DNA of 64,000 nucleotides. Origin: Terrisporobacter petrolearius. GTDB taxonomy: Bacteria; Bacillota; Clostridia; Peptostreptococcales; Peptostreptococcaceae. The notes beneath the pieces were generated by a model. The model was not told the origin of the DNA, made no database searches, and saw only the letters and a program-made list of their open reading frames with translations. The stretch lies in assembly GCF_032598785.1 (NCBI RefSeq), contig NZ_CP102984.1. One strand, written 5' to 3'. Both the position numbers and the translations under genes were made by a program. Positions 18,020 to 26,336 of the stretch are shown piece by piece (within the stretch, counting starts at the first letter, position 1; every line of letters begins with the position of its first letter).

Positions 18020-18998
18020 TCTTAGCCACCTCCCCAAATACTCTGTTATTAACATATTTATCTATTAATGGTGTAGCAACGTTTGCTAATAATATTGAAT
18101 ATGAACATCCTTCTGGATAACCACCATATAATCTTATTACCGTTGCAATGACACCAGCTAAAACAGCATAAATAATTTGTCCTTTTTTCGTCATAGGAGA
18201 CGTTGTATAGTCAGTTAACATGAAGAATGCACCTAACATAACACCACCTGCTAAGATTTGGAACATTGCGAATTCAAAACTAAATCCACCTAATAAGAAA
18301 CTTAATATAAATATTGTACCTAAATAGCATACTGGCATTATATAAGAAATGATTCCCTTATAAATTAAATAAACTCCACCTAGAAGTATTAATATTGCAC
18401 ATGTTTCACCTATAGATCCACCTATATTACCTAAAGCCATATCTAAAAGTGATACTCCACTTTCTTTTAATGGTTCAAGACCAGCTGCACCAGCTTTTAA
18501 GAAACTAAGCGGAGTAGCAGTTGATACTGCATCTAAACTTCCTGTACTTACCCAGTTTACACCAGTTTTAGTCCAAGCAGTCATTGCTACTGGAAATGAT
18601 GCTAGTAAAAAAGCTCTACCTGCAAGAGCTGGGTTAACAAAGTTATTCCCAATTCCGCCAAATACCATTTTTACAACTATAATTGCAAATACTCCACCTA
18701 GTATACACATCCACCACGGAAGTGATGCTGGCATATTAAATGCAAGTAATAATCCTGTTACTACTGCAGATAAATCTCCCACAGTACTTTTTTGTTTAGT
18801 TATCTTTTGATATAAAAATTCTGAGCCAACTGTACCCAGTATACAAAAGAACATTACGAATAAAGCACTAGCTCTAAAAAAATACACTGCAGCAAGTGCT
18901 GCTGGTACAAGGGCAAGTACTACTTGTTTCATTATATAAGACGTATCTTCATTGCTTCTAATATGAGGTGATGATGATACAATAAACTTATTTTCCAT
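18012..18998 (-). CDS. rnfD: Rnf complex membrane flavoprotein subunit RnfD
   Basis: A 328-residue multi-helix membrane protein. The covalent FMN site is the STATPLSFL block at about residue 160, and NPALAGRAFLLASFP is a family signature. It is thought to take part in Na+ or H+ movement coupled to ferredoxin oxidation and NAD+ reduction. Confidence 0.95.
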   Translation of the reverse strand: MENKFIVSSSPHIRSNEDTSYIMKQVVLALVPAALAAVYFFRASALFVMFFCILGTVGSEFLYQKITKQKSTVGDLSAVVTGLLLAFNMPASLPWWMCILGGVFAIIVVKMVFGGIGNNFVNPALAGRAFLLASFPVAMTAWTKTGVNWVSTGSLDAVSTATPLSFLKAGAAGLEPLKESGVSLLDMALGNIGGSIGETCAILILLGGVYLIYKGIISYIMPVCYLGTIFILSFLLGGFSFEFAMFQILAGGVMLGAFFMLTDYTTSPMTKKGQIIYAVLAGVIATVIRLYGGYPEGCSYSILLANVATPLIDKYVNNRVFGEVAKSE

Positions 18999-19016
18999 AT
19001 TTTTTCCCCCTAACTA

Positions 19017-20357
19017 CTATTTGTTAGCCGCTTGTTGTTTTCTTCTCATAGCTTGAATTTGTCTTTTAGCATTTCTTATTGATTCTACTAACGGTCTTCT
19101 TGCTGGACATATAAATGAGCAAGATCCACATTCTATACAATCAAGAGCTCTATGTTCTGCTGCTCTCTCAAAGTCGCCTTTTAAAGAATTCGCACTTATA
19201 TATAAAGGTTGTAAAAATGCTGGACATACGTCTGTACATCTACCACATCTTAAACAGTTACTTGGTTCATCTATTTTAGCTTCTTCTGCTGATATACATA
19301 AAATACCAGAAGAACCTTTGTTAGTAACTACATTTGTTGTATACTGAGTCATACCCATCATAGGTCCACCCATTATAAACTTACCTACTTTTACATCTTC
19401 TTTAAATCCGCCACATTGATCAATTATTTCAGAAACTACTGTACCTACTTTTGTTACTAAGTTTGCAGGTTCTTTTATACAGCTTCCTGTTACTGTTGTA
19501 ATTCTCTCGATTAATGGTAATCCAGTTTTAATAGTTTTGGCTATTTGAGCAGCCGTTCCAACGTTATCAACCACAGCTCCTGCCGCTGATGGTAATGCTC
19601 CTGATGGAACTTCTCTTCCTGTACAAGCATATATTAATTGTTTTTCTGCTCCTTGTGGATATTTAACTTCTAGACCAACTACTTCCACATCGTTAAATCC
19701 TTTTGCAGCATTTGTTATGGCTTCTATAGCGTCTGGCTTGTTAACTTCAATACCTATATATCCTTTTTTAACGTTTAGAGCCTTCATTATTACTCTAATA
19801 CCAAAGACTACGTCTTCAGGATTTTCTACCATAAGTCTATGGTCAGCTGTAAGATATGGTTCACATTCTGCCCCATTTAAAATAACAACATCAATATTTG
19901 CATCTGGTGGTGGTGAAAGCTTAACATGAGTTGGGAATGTCGCTCCACCCATTCCAACTATACCTGCTTCTTGGACATACTTGATTATATCCTTTGAGTC
20001 TAATGTTTCTAGATCACCTTTTGGCCCTATACTTTCATCCAATTCTTCTTTAAAGTCATTTTCGATTACAACACAAATTCCTTTTCCTCCTGGAATTTCA
20101 TGTTCTTCTATACCAATAACTTTTCCTGAAACAGATGAATGAATATAAGTTGATACAAACCCTTGAGGTTCACCAATCTTTTGTCCTTTTTTTACCTCTT
20201 CTCCTACTTCAACTATAGGTTTTGCTGGTGCACCTATATGTTGTTGTAGAGGTATATAGACTACTTTTGGAGCCTCTGCTTTTTTTAAAGCGATTTGATT
20301 TGTATACTCTTTATTATATGAAGGATGTATTCCTCCTTTAAATGTTAAGAGCTTCAT
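19017..20357 (-). CDS. rnfC: Rnf complex NADH-interacting subunit RnfC
   Basis: A 446-residue peripheral subunit. It has an N-terminal biotinyl/lipoyl-like domain (GGIHPSYNKEYTNQ, VGEEVKKGQKIGEP), an NADH/FMN-binding region (VGMGGATFPTHVKL, NGAECEPYLTADHRLM) and two C-terminal 4Fe-4S motifs (CLRCGRCTDVCP, CIECGSCSFICP). It delivers electrons to NAD+. First gene of the rnf operon; the upstream 238 bp holds the promoter. Confidence 0.95.
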   Translation of the reverse strand: MKLLTFKGGIHPSYNKEYTNQIALKKAEAPKVVYIPLQQHIGAPAKPIVEVGEEVKKGQKIGEPQGFVSTYIHSSVSGKVIGIEEHEIPGGKGICVVIENDFKEELDESIGPKGDLETLDSKDIIKYVQEAGIVGMGGATFPTHVKLSPPPDANIDVVILNGAECEPYLTADHRLMVENPEDVVFGIRVIMKALNVKKGYIGIEVNKPDAIEAITNAAKGFNDVEVVGLEVKYPQGAEKQLIYACTGREVPSGALPSAAGAVVDNVGTAAQIAKTIKTGLPLIERITTVTGSCIKEPANLVTKVGTVVSEIIDQCGGFKEDVKVGKFIMGGPMMGMTQYTTNVVTNKGSSGILCISAEEAKIDEPSNCLRCGRCTDVCPAFLQPLYISANSLKGDFERAAEHRALDCIECGSCSFICPARRPLVESIRNAKRQIQAMRRKQQAANK

Positions 20358-20558
20358 TTTACTACCTCCCCAAACTGTTTTTAACTTTTATGCTATTAAC
20401 TATAGTATACTATAAATTTTTTAAAAGTTAATAATTGTTAAAAAAATATCCCAATTTACTAATTCTGATAATCATTTTAAACCGTTACTAATATATCAAT
20501 TTAAAAAATTAAGAATTTACAAATCATTCCATTTTGTCATGTTTCATTTTTATTACAT

Positions 20559-20590
20559 AAAAAAAGGTTGATACAACAACCTTTTTTTAC
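20559..20590 (-). terminator. Terminator of the SPOR-like gene
   Basis: Stem AAAAAAGGTTG / CAACCTTTTTT with a 6-nt loop, directly after the stop at 20596 and before the rnf promoter region. Confidence 0.85.
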
Positions 20591-20595
20591 GTTAA

Positions 20596-21510
20596 CTATT
20601 TCATTGATTGTACAAATAAGTAATACTGTTGTATAGAAGATAACAACAAACCTTGACTCACGTAACCTTTATTTTCACTTGCATTTTTTGATGAAGTTAA
20701 AATATAATTTTGTGTGTTATCTATGTAAGAAATTAAATTATTTTTAAATTTATCCATTTTTGAATAATCAATTTTTTGTGTATTTTTTTTCAAATTTTCT
20801 AGTATCGTCTTTCGATTTGTTAAAATTTCATTGTAAGAAGATAAATCATTTTTATTTTTATCCCAATATTGACCTTCTTTTTGATAATTTTCAATCAAAT
20901 CATTTAAACCAGTTGCTATATCTTTCATATATGAATAGTCATCTGTATATTCTAAAGATAACATAGGTACTTCTATTTTTGTTAAAAAAGAGTCAGAAAA
21001 GTATGTTTTTGTCTTTTCTAAGTTGTTTCTCACCTTTGTTTCATCAAAAGAAGAATACACTTGAATTTTTTCAGACTTATCTATTGTCATACTTGATGAT
21101 GGAATTTTATATTGATTCATAACTTCTTCTATTTTTTTCAAATCTTTTTTATCTTCTAAAGATGCTACCTGTATGGTATATACTACCATCTCATTTACGC
21201 TTGCTACCTGAGAATTTTCTTGTGCTTCCTCTTTATCTCCTTTTTCTACTTCATTTAACTGAGACTCAATTGTGGATGAAGTTATAACCTTGCTTTTATC
21301 AAATAAGTTTTTAAACCCATCCCATATTGAAGCATTTTTTATTGCACTTACTACGTTCACCTTTCCTAACTTGTCCATAAAATCTTTATCCTTCAAGTTT
21401 ATGTATGCATAAGTGCCAACAATACATAAACATAGGGTAACAGTTACTACCCTCGTTCCATTAAATCTTTTTCTCTTATTGAAATTTTTGTAGAATTTTC
21501 TTTTGCTCAT
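20596..21510 (-). CDS. Membrane-anchored protein with SPOR-like segment
   Basis: A 304-residue protein: a very basic N-terminus (MSKRKFYKNFNKRKRF), one membrane helix at about residues 20-38, an acidic linker, then VVYTIQVASLEDKKDLKKIEEVMNQ, which matches the start of a SPOR (peptidoglycan-binding) domain at about residues 110-175, and an alpha-helical C-terminal half. An extracytoplasmic wall-linked role is inferred. Monocistronic, with a strong AGGAGG before the ATG and its own terminator. The C-terminal half is not recognised. Confidence 0.65.
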   Translation of the reverse strand: MSKRKFYKNFNKRKRFNGTRVVTVTLCLCIVGTYAYINLKDKDFMDKLGKVNVVSAIKNASIWDGFKNLFDKSKVITSSTIESQLNEVEKGDKEEAQENSQVASVNEMVVYTIQVASLEDKKDLKKIEEVMNQYKIPSSSMTIDKSEKIQVYSSFDETKVRNNLEKTKTYFSDSFLTKIEVPMLSLEYTDDYSYMKDIATGLNDLIENYQKEGQYWDKNKNDLSSYNEILTNRKTILENLKKNTQKIDYSKMDKFKNNLISYIDNTQNYILTSSKNASENKGYVSQGLLLSSIQQYYLFVQSMK

Positions 21511-21594
21511 AAGTCGTCCCCTCCTAAATGGTTTTACTAATATATATTTAGAAGATGTCCAATTTATGATATGAATTTGATTATAAATAATTAT

Positions 21595-21640
21595 AAAAAA
21601 AGCTATGAATTTAGATCTTTTCTAATTTCATAGCTTTTGA
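21595..21640 (-). terminator. Terminator of the NlpC/P60 gene
   Basis: Long imperfect stem AAAAAGCTATGAA / TTCATAGCTTTT just after the stop at 21646, with U run on the minus strand. Confidence 0.85.
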
Positions 21641-21645
21641 TGTTA

Positions 21646-22965
21646 TTAAAATCTTCTTGCTCCTAGCAATACTTTTCCATAATATCCAGACAAAGAGTCT
21701 ATTTTCACCTTATCTGGTCTTGTTTGAGAGCCACTGGCATGAATAAATTGGTTATTTCCAATATAAATACCCACATGTGAAGTGCTTCCAGGTGTAACTG
21801 TAGCGAAATGTAATAAATCTCCCTTTTTCAAGTTACTTGTTCCTACAGAAGTTCCTACCCTTGCTTGGTCGTAGGAAATCCTAGGTAAAGATATTCCTCT
21901 TGCATGTAAATATACATAACTTGTAAATCCTGAACAGTCAAATGAATTTGGACCATTTCCACCCCATACATAAGGCTTACCTAATTGAGCCATAGCAAGA
22001 TCCACTACTGATTCATTTTTAGATTCACCTGATGTATTATCACCTGGTGATTCTGTTGTAATATTTATATATTTAGAACTTACCCATCCAGTAATATTAG
22101 AACTAGCTTTTATTTGGTACCAAGAGTTAGAGCTGTTAGTTATGGTTACTACTTCACCCTTTTTTAGAGCAGTTTTAACAGAGTGATTAGTTCCTGGCCC
22201 ACTTCTTACATTTAGACTATCTGTTGATTTTCCATAAGTATCACTTTTAGATATATATGAAGATGAAGCCCATCCTATAGTGCCGTTGGATAATTTTACT
22301 TTGTACCATCCATCGGATTCACTTAATAAAAATACCACTTGCCCAGGTTTTAAATAAGTTTTAACGGAGTAATTGGTTCCCGGTCCACTTCTTACATTTA
22401 AATTAACATTACTAGTTACTTTTCCATTTAAATTAACTTCTATTTCTGGAGTTCCTTCAGGTTTATTTGAATCATTGTTAGAATCATTAGAAACATTGCC
22501 TGTTGTCTCTTCAACATAAGATCCATGTACCCAACCACTATTTCCATTAACTAGCTGTATTTTATACCAACCATTTGATTTGTCAGTTATTTTATGCATC
22601 GTTCCATTTTTTACAGTAGTTTTAATTTCATATGATTTTCCTGGTCCACTTCTTACATTTAGTCTAACCTTACATTTAATTTTTGCATTTAGGCTAGCAC
22701 TTTCTATTTGAATATATTTATCACTGACCCATCCAGTTCCCTTATTAGGTAACTGAACATTTAACCAACCATCACTTTTTTCTAATATTGCTACTTCATC
22801 ACCTTTTTGTAAGCAACCTTTTATGCTAGTATCTGTACCTGGTCCATTTCTTATATTTAATGCACTTACTGTAACTGTTCCTTTTTCCTGTGCACTAACA
22901 CTAGAATGGCCTAAAGATAATGCTAGCGTGCCAACTCCTATAGCTGTAATTACTTTTGTATTCAC
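21646..22965 (-). CDS. Secreted SH3-repeat NlpC/P60 peptidoglycan endopeptidase
   Basis: A 439-residue wall hydrolase: signal peptide (MNTKVITAIGVGTLALSLG, cut near VSAQE), four bacterial SH3 repeats each with an LNVRSGPG-type motif (LNIRNGPGTD, LNVRSGPGKS, LNVRSGPGTN twice) and a C-terminal NlpC/P60 domain. The catalytic cysteine is in NSFDCSGFTSYV and the histidine in SHVGIYIGNNQFIHA. It should cleave stem peptides (D-Glu to diamino acid bond). I chose the GTG at 22965, 6 nt after GGGGGAG; the upstream TTG lies inside that ribosome site. Confidence 0.9.
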   Translation of the reverse strand: MNTKVITAIGVGTLALSLGHSSVSAQEKGTVTVSALNIRNGPGTDTSIKGCLQKGDEVAILEKSDGWLNVQLPNKGTGWVSDKYIQIESASLNAKIKCKVRLNVRSGPGKSYEIKTTVKNGTMHKITDKSNGWYKIQLVNGNSGWVHGSYVEETTGNVSNDSNNDSNKPEGTPEIEVNLNGKVTSNVNLNVRSGPGTNYSVKTYLKPGQVVFLLSESDGWYKVKLSNGTIGWASSSYISKSDTYGKSTDSLNVRSGPGTNHSVKTALKKGEVVTITNSSNSWYQIKASSNITGWVSSKYINITTESPGDNTSGESKNESVVDLAMAQLGKPYVWGGNGPNSFDCSGFTSYVYLHARGISLPRISYDQARVGTSVGTSNLKKGDLLHFATVTPGSTSHVGIYIGNNQFIHASGSQTRPDKVKIDSLSGYYGKVLLGARRF

Positions 22966-22991
22966 AGTTATCTCCCCCAAATTTTATCATT

Positions 22992-23363
22992 CTATTTTTT
23001 CTTTGGTAATATTTCTATCCAGTAATTATCTGGATCAGCTATGAAGTATATTCCCATAGCTTTATTTTCAAAACAAATACAACCCATTTCTTTATGTAAT
23101 TCGTAAGCTTTATCAAAATCTTCTACTTCCAATGCTAAGTGGAACTCGTTATCTCCTAAATTATAAGGTCTGTCCCAATCTCTTAGCCAAGTTAATTCTA
23201 GATTATGAGATGTTACTCCATCACCTAAATATACTAAAACAAAACTTCCGTCTTCTGAATTTATACGTCTAGTTTCCTTTAAACCTAATGCTTTTTTATA
23301 AAATTCTAAACTTTTTTCTAAATTTAGTACGTTAAAATTATTATGGCAAAATGTAAATTTCAT
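22992..23363 (-). CDS. gloA: Glyoxalase I-type VOC protein
   Basis: A 123-residue vicinal-oxygen-chelate protein. Metal-ligand positions of glyoxalase I are visible: the N-terminal histidine in FCHNNFNVLNLEKS, NLELTW glutamate, HLALEV histidine and YWIEILPKK glutamate. The likely role is methylglyoxal detoxification, which pairs with mgsA elsewhere in the window; the thiol cofactor is unknown. AGGAGG before the ATG. Confidence 0.82.
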   Translation of the reverse strand: MKFTFCHNNFNVLNLEKSLEFYKKALGLKETRRINSEDGSFVLVYLGDGVTSHNLELTWLRDWDRPYNLGDNEFHLALEVEDFDKAYELHKEMGCICFENKAMGIYFIADPDNYWIEILPKKK

Positions 23364-23452
23364 ATTATTTCCTCCTTATGTGTTACAATATCCTATATTT
23401 GTATAATTAAATATTATTACATTTTTTTGTACATTACTACAATATTCTATTA

Positions 23453-24205
23453 TTATACTCTTAGTTTTGCAATAATTGGATAATGGTCTGATAATTTTTT
23501 TATAATAACCCTATAATTTATAGGTACAATATCTCGTGAAACAAAGATATAATCTATTCTTTCTATCCCTAAAGAAAAAGTCAAAGTATTTGATTTATCT
23601 AATGTTTTTGCCACATCTATACAGTTATTATCAAGATTTATATCTGCCGCATTAAAGTCCCCTGCTATAATATAAGGTTCATTACCAAGTCCATCAATAA
23701 AAGTTTGCAATTCTTTTAATTGCCCTTCTTGTTCTTCTTTATTTGTTCCCAAGTGAACATTAATTATGTTTACATTCTTACCCTTAACATCTATGACTGT
23801 ATGTAACATACCCCTTTGCTCCTTAGAACTACTTAGGTATACATGATTTTGCCTAATTATTCTATATTTTGAATAAGTTACTAATCCATAATTCGAGTTT
23901 AGATTTACTACATTTGCACCAAAATGAGAGTTCATTCCCAATTCTTCCTTTAGACTACTCACTTGAAATCCTACCTTTGCAGATTCATTTACTTCTTGTA
24001 AACAAATTATATCTGCATCACAATTTTTCAAAAAATCTATAATATCAAAAAGAGTTGGAAACATATCTTTATCTACACCACTATGTATGTTATAACTTAC
24101 AATTTTTAAATTTGTATTTAATCTGCCTTCATTTGTATTAACACTGCTTGCTATTACACTAGAAATTATAATTAAGATTAATAAAAAAGTTTTTTTTAAC
24201 TTAAT
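23453..24205 (-). CDS. Secreted endonuclease/exonuclease/phosphatase-family protein, ATT start
   Basis: An EEP-fold metal-dependent phosphoesterase: CLQEVNES (catalytic glutamate), INVHLGTNKEEQ, AGDFNAADIN and LSDHYPIIAKL (catalytic histidine). From the first ATG (24064) the protein lacks the beginning of the domain (NLKIVSYNIHSGVD) and its secretion signal. The frame is open upstream and encodes KLKKTFLLILIIISSVIASS, a good signal peptide, but holds no ATG, GTG or TTG. An ATT codon at 24205 lies 10 nt after AAAGGAG, exactly where a start is expected. So either ATT initiates (250 residues) or the start has been lost by mutation. Confidence 0.7.
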   Translation of the reverse strand: MKLKKTFLLILIIISSVIASSVNTNEGRLNTNLKIVSYNIHSGVDKDMFPTLFDIIDFLKNCDADIICLQEVNESAKVGFQVSSLKEELGMNSHFGANVVNLNSNYGLVTYSKYRIIRQNHVYLSSSKEQRGMLHTVIDVKGKNVNIINVHLGTNKEEQEGQLKELQTFIDGLGNEPYIIAGDFNAADINLDNNCIDVAKTLDKSNTLTFSLGIERIDYIFVSRDIVPINYRVIIKKLSDHYPIIAKLRV

Positions 24206-24250
24206 ATTTGATCAACTCCTTTTACACAATTTTTTATATTTTACCCCAAA

Positions 24251-24277
24251 ATTAAAGACGCCAATAGCGTCTTTAAC
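24251..24277 (-). terminator. Terminator of the 24279-24887 gene
   Basis: Stem AAAGACGC / GCGTCTTT with a 5-nt loop immediately after the stop codon, followed by an AU-rich tail. Confidence 0.75.
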
Positions 24278-24278
24278 T

Positions 24279-24887
24279 TTAATGACTTTTCTTTGCAACT
24301 TTTTCTTTTATTATATAATTAATTACTTTTTTTCTTATGTCTTCAGCAGAGTCTTCTTCTACTATTTTTATATTTAGAAGCTTTGCTATTGATTTCATAT
24401 CTTCTCTAGTTTTTGATTTATAACTTTCTATTAAGTCTTTTTTTATTTTTTCAGGTTCTAACACATATTCTTGACTATTTCTTTTATAAAAAACATATTT
24501 TTTAGAGTATGACCCTCTATTGCCATAAATATGCTTTGAAACCTTTTTTAATATTTGATTGTAAGAATTTTTTTTATTTACACTTATTCCCAAGTAGTTA
24601 GCAAATTTTATTAACTCTCCTTTTGACTTAAATAGCTCTTGATTTCTAATAATTTTTGCTACTGAAACCATATTTTCTTGATATGCACCATTTTTTAATA
24701 CTTTTAAATAGGTTTTTTGAATATTTGAGTCTTTGCTTACTTTTTTTATATAATTATTTATGACTTTATCTATATTTCCTTCAAAGTATTTTTGTGCGCC
24801 TTTTTGAGATACATAATTTTCAAGTTCTTTGTGGGCCATATCAAGTATCATATCTTTCAAATCTTCTTTATAATATCTAGATTCCAT
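24279..24887 (-). CDS. Uncharacterised helical protein with SAP/Rho-N-like repeats
   Basis: A 202-residue basic, alpha-helical protein with no signal peptide. I do not recognise the family. Two similar segments, ELIKFANYLGISVNKKNSYN (about residues 91-110) and DMKSIAKLLNIKIVEEDSAE (about 158-177), each followed by a KxVxxxI helix, resemble the short helix-extension-helix (SAP, Rho-N) fold that binds nucleic acids; this is inferred from pattern only. AAGGGGGAGG precedes the ATG, so it is well translated, and it ends in its own terminator. Confidence 0.6.
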   Translation of the reverse strand: MESRYYKEDLKDMILDMAHKELENYVSQKGAQKYFEGNIDKVINNYIKKVSKDSNIQKTYLKVLKNGAYQENMVSVAKIIRNQELFKSKGELIKFANYLGISVNKKNSYNQILKKVSKHIYGNRGSYSKKYVFYKRNSQEYVLEPEKIKKDLIESYKSKTREDMKSIAKLLNIKIVEEDSAEDIRKKVINYIIKEKVAKKSH

Positions 24888-25079
24888 GATACCTCCCCCT
24901 TATTATCAACAATCTTATACTTACTTATTATATTCAAGTAATTTTAAATTGGTGAATTTACTAAATATTTTCTATTTATGGTTTATTCAATTATATGATT
25001 TTTATTGAAAATTATTAAATTGTTTTGAATTTATGTATAAACTATTTTGTTTTGGTAAAACTAGTACTATAAAATCAAA

Positions 25080-25138
25080 CATACTCAATCTCCCCCATTT
25101 AGGCTTCTATTTTCCCCCATAAATAGAAGCCTTTTTTT
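25080..25138 (+). ncRNA. Candidate C-rich small RNA
   Basis: No plus-strand gene lies upstream, yet there is a rightward intrinsic terminator: stem AGGCTTCTATTT / AAATAGAAGCC followed by CTTTTTTT. A TATAAAA box at 25068-25074 would start a transcript of about 60 nt. Both single-stranded parts, the 5' tail and the hairpin loop, carry a CCCCC block (TCTCCCCCATTT and TTTCCCCCATAA). Unpaired UCCCC motifs facing GGGGA ribosome sites are the working principle of sRNAs such as RsaE/RoxS. The -35 is weak. Expression is not proven. Confidence 0.45.
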
Positions 25139-25140
25139 AC

Positions 25141-25197
25141 AAAAAAGTACCTTATATAGTCAACCATGTTTTAACTGTATAAGGTACTTTTTTATTT
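25141..25197 (-). terminator. Terminator of the DUF3887 lipoprotein transcript
   Basis: Inverted repeat AAAAAAGTACCTTATA / TATAAGGTACTTTTTT around a 21-nt loop, after the stop at 25204; symmetric A/T flanks allow use in both directions. Confidence 0.8.
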
Positions 25198-25203
25198 TAT
25201 AAT

Positions 25204-25596
25204 TTATTTAATATAAAATCCTGTAAGTTTCATATCTTTATTGTAACTTATTGTAAATTTAACATTTCCATTTTCAAATTTAGATATAATTACAACTGTA
25301 GCTTGGTCACCATCTCCTACTACTGCTTCTTTATCAAAAGAATCAAATTTCCCCAAATCTTTAGCCATAGGCTCCCAAGCTTCCTTTATCTTTTCTGTTA
25401 CTCCTGCATCTATAAATTCTTGTCCTGACATTTCTTTTATTTTGTCATATTCTTCATTACATAACATTTGAATAACTTCTTTTGTAGTTGTCTTTAACTC
25501 TTCTTCATTAAAATCATCACTTAATTTGTTTGAAGAACATCCTCCTAACATTACACAACCTAAAGTTATCATCAAAAGTAATCTTAATTTTTTCAT
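25204..25596 (-). CDS. DUF3887-type lipoprotein
   Basis: A 130-residue lipoprotein: signal peptide with lipobox LGGC at about residues 17-20, then a small NTF2-like domain (DDFNEEELKTTTKEVIQMLC, VVIISKFENGNVKFTISYN) of the DUF3887 type. The function is not known. Its start is 2 nt from the stop of the YhfC-family gene, so the two share a transcript, and it lies at the end of the Agr-like two-component locus. Confidence 0.75.
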   Translation of the reverse strand: MKKLRLLLMITLGCVMLGGCSSNKLSDDFNEEELKTTTKEVIQMLCNEEYDKIKEMSGQEFIDAGVTEKIKEAWEPMAKDLGKFDSFDKEAVVGDGDQATVVIISKFENGNVKFTISYNKDMKLTGFYIK

Positions 25597-25597
25597 T

Positions 25598-26317
25598 TTA
25601 CTCCTCCATTTTAGTAAACTTCAATTTTAATTTATGTATTAAATATAAAAAGACTAATCCCCAAATTAGTAAGTATATTTCAATACCTATAGTTTCCATA
25701 TTAAATATTTGTGGTAAAATACCTATTCCTGCATCCATTATTCCATGAAGTATAATAGCAATAAATAGGTAAGAAATTTTGTTTAGTCTTACAGAATATA
25801 ATACAATTATGGAAAATCCCACATGCACACTTAGTACAAATAACCTTTCCATTCCCATCATAAAAGCATTTGTTAAACTCAAACCTGAAGCTTCAGGTAA
25901 ATTATGACTAAATAAAAGAATAACTGCATTTATTCCTACTATAAATAATGCCTCTATCCCCCAATGTCCAAAACCAAAGCTAATTCCATCATCATATTTG
26001 TGATTATTTTTCAGGAAATATTTAAATCCTATATATCTCCCTACTTCTTCAAAAATACCTGCAGTCAATCCTAAAAAAATACTATACAAATAAGGATTTA
26101 AACTTAGCCTCATATACCAAATTTGATTTGGAAACACATAAGATAATAAGGGGAGTCTTAATATAATTTGAGATATGAAAAATACTAAAACACCTACTAT
26201 AAAAGATTTTAGTTTTTGTTTTTTGCAAAACATGTAATAAATAAGCATTACTATTGGAACCACAAATGAAATTATAACACTTATTACTAAACCTATTTTA
26301 GTTCCTAATTCAATCAC
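25598..26317 (-). CDS. YhfC family intramembrane metalloprotease-like protein
   Basis: A 239-residue membrane protein of the YhfC family (related to the CPBP/Abi proteases), about seven membrane segments. Likely catalytic motifs are AGIFEEVGRYIGFKYFLK (EE and R) and FGFGHWGIEALF (histidine). I chose the GTG at 26317, spaced 8 nt from AGGAAG. It follows the histidine kinase gene by about 20 nt. In Agr-like loci, membrane proteases can process peptide signals; that link is inference only. Confidence 0.75.
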   Translation of the reverse strand: MIELGTKIGLVISVIISFVVPIVMLIYYMFCKKQKLKSFIVGVLVFFISQIILRLPLLSYVFPNQIWYMRLSLNPYLYSIFLGLTAGIFEEVGRYIGFKYFLKNNHKYDDGISFGFGHWGIEALFIVGINAVILLFSHNLPEASGLSLTNAFMMGMERLFVLSVHVGFSIIVLYSVRLNKISYLFIAIILHGIMDAGIGILPQIFNMETIGIEIYLLIWGLVFLYLIHKLKLKFTKMEE

Positions 26318-26336
26318 TTTATTCACTTCCTAATTA

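Larger units (their letters stand above)
24888..25203. other. Intergenic region with two terminators and a candidate sRNA
   Basis: A 316-bp AT-rich gap. The left 180 bp holds the promoter of the leftward gene at 24887. At 25080-25138 is a rightward hairpin with U run (listed separately as a candidate small RNA) and at 25141-25197 the terminator of the leftward DUF3887 operon. No open frame. Confidence 0.6.
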
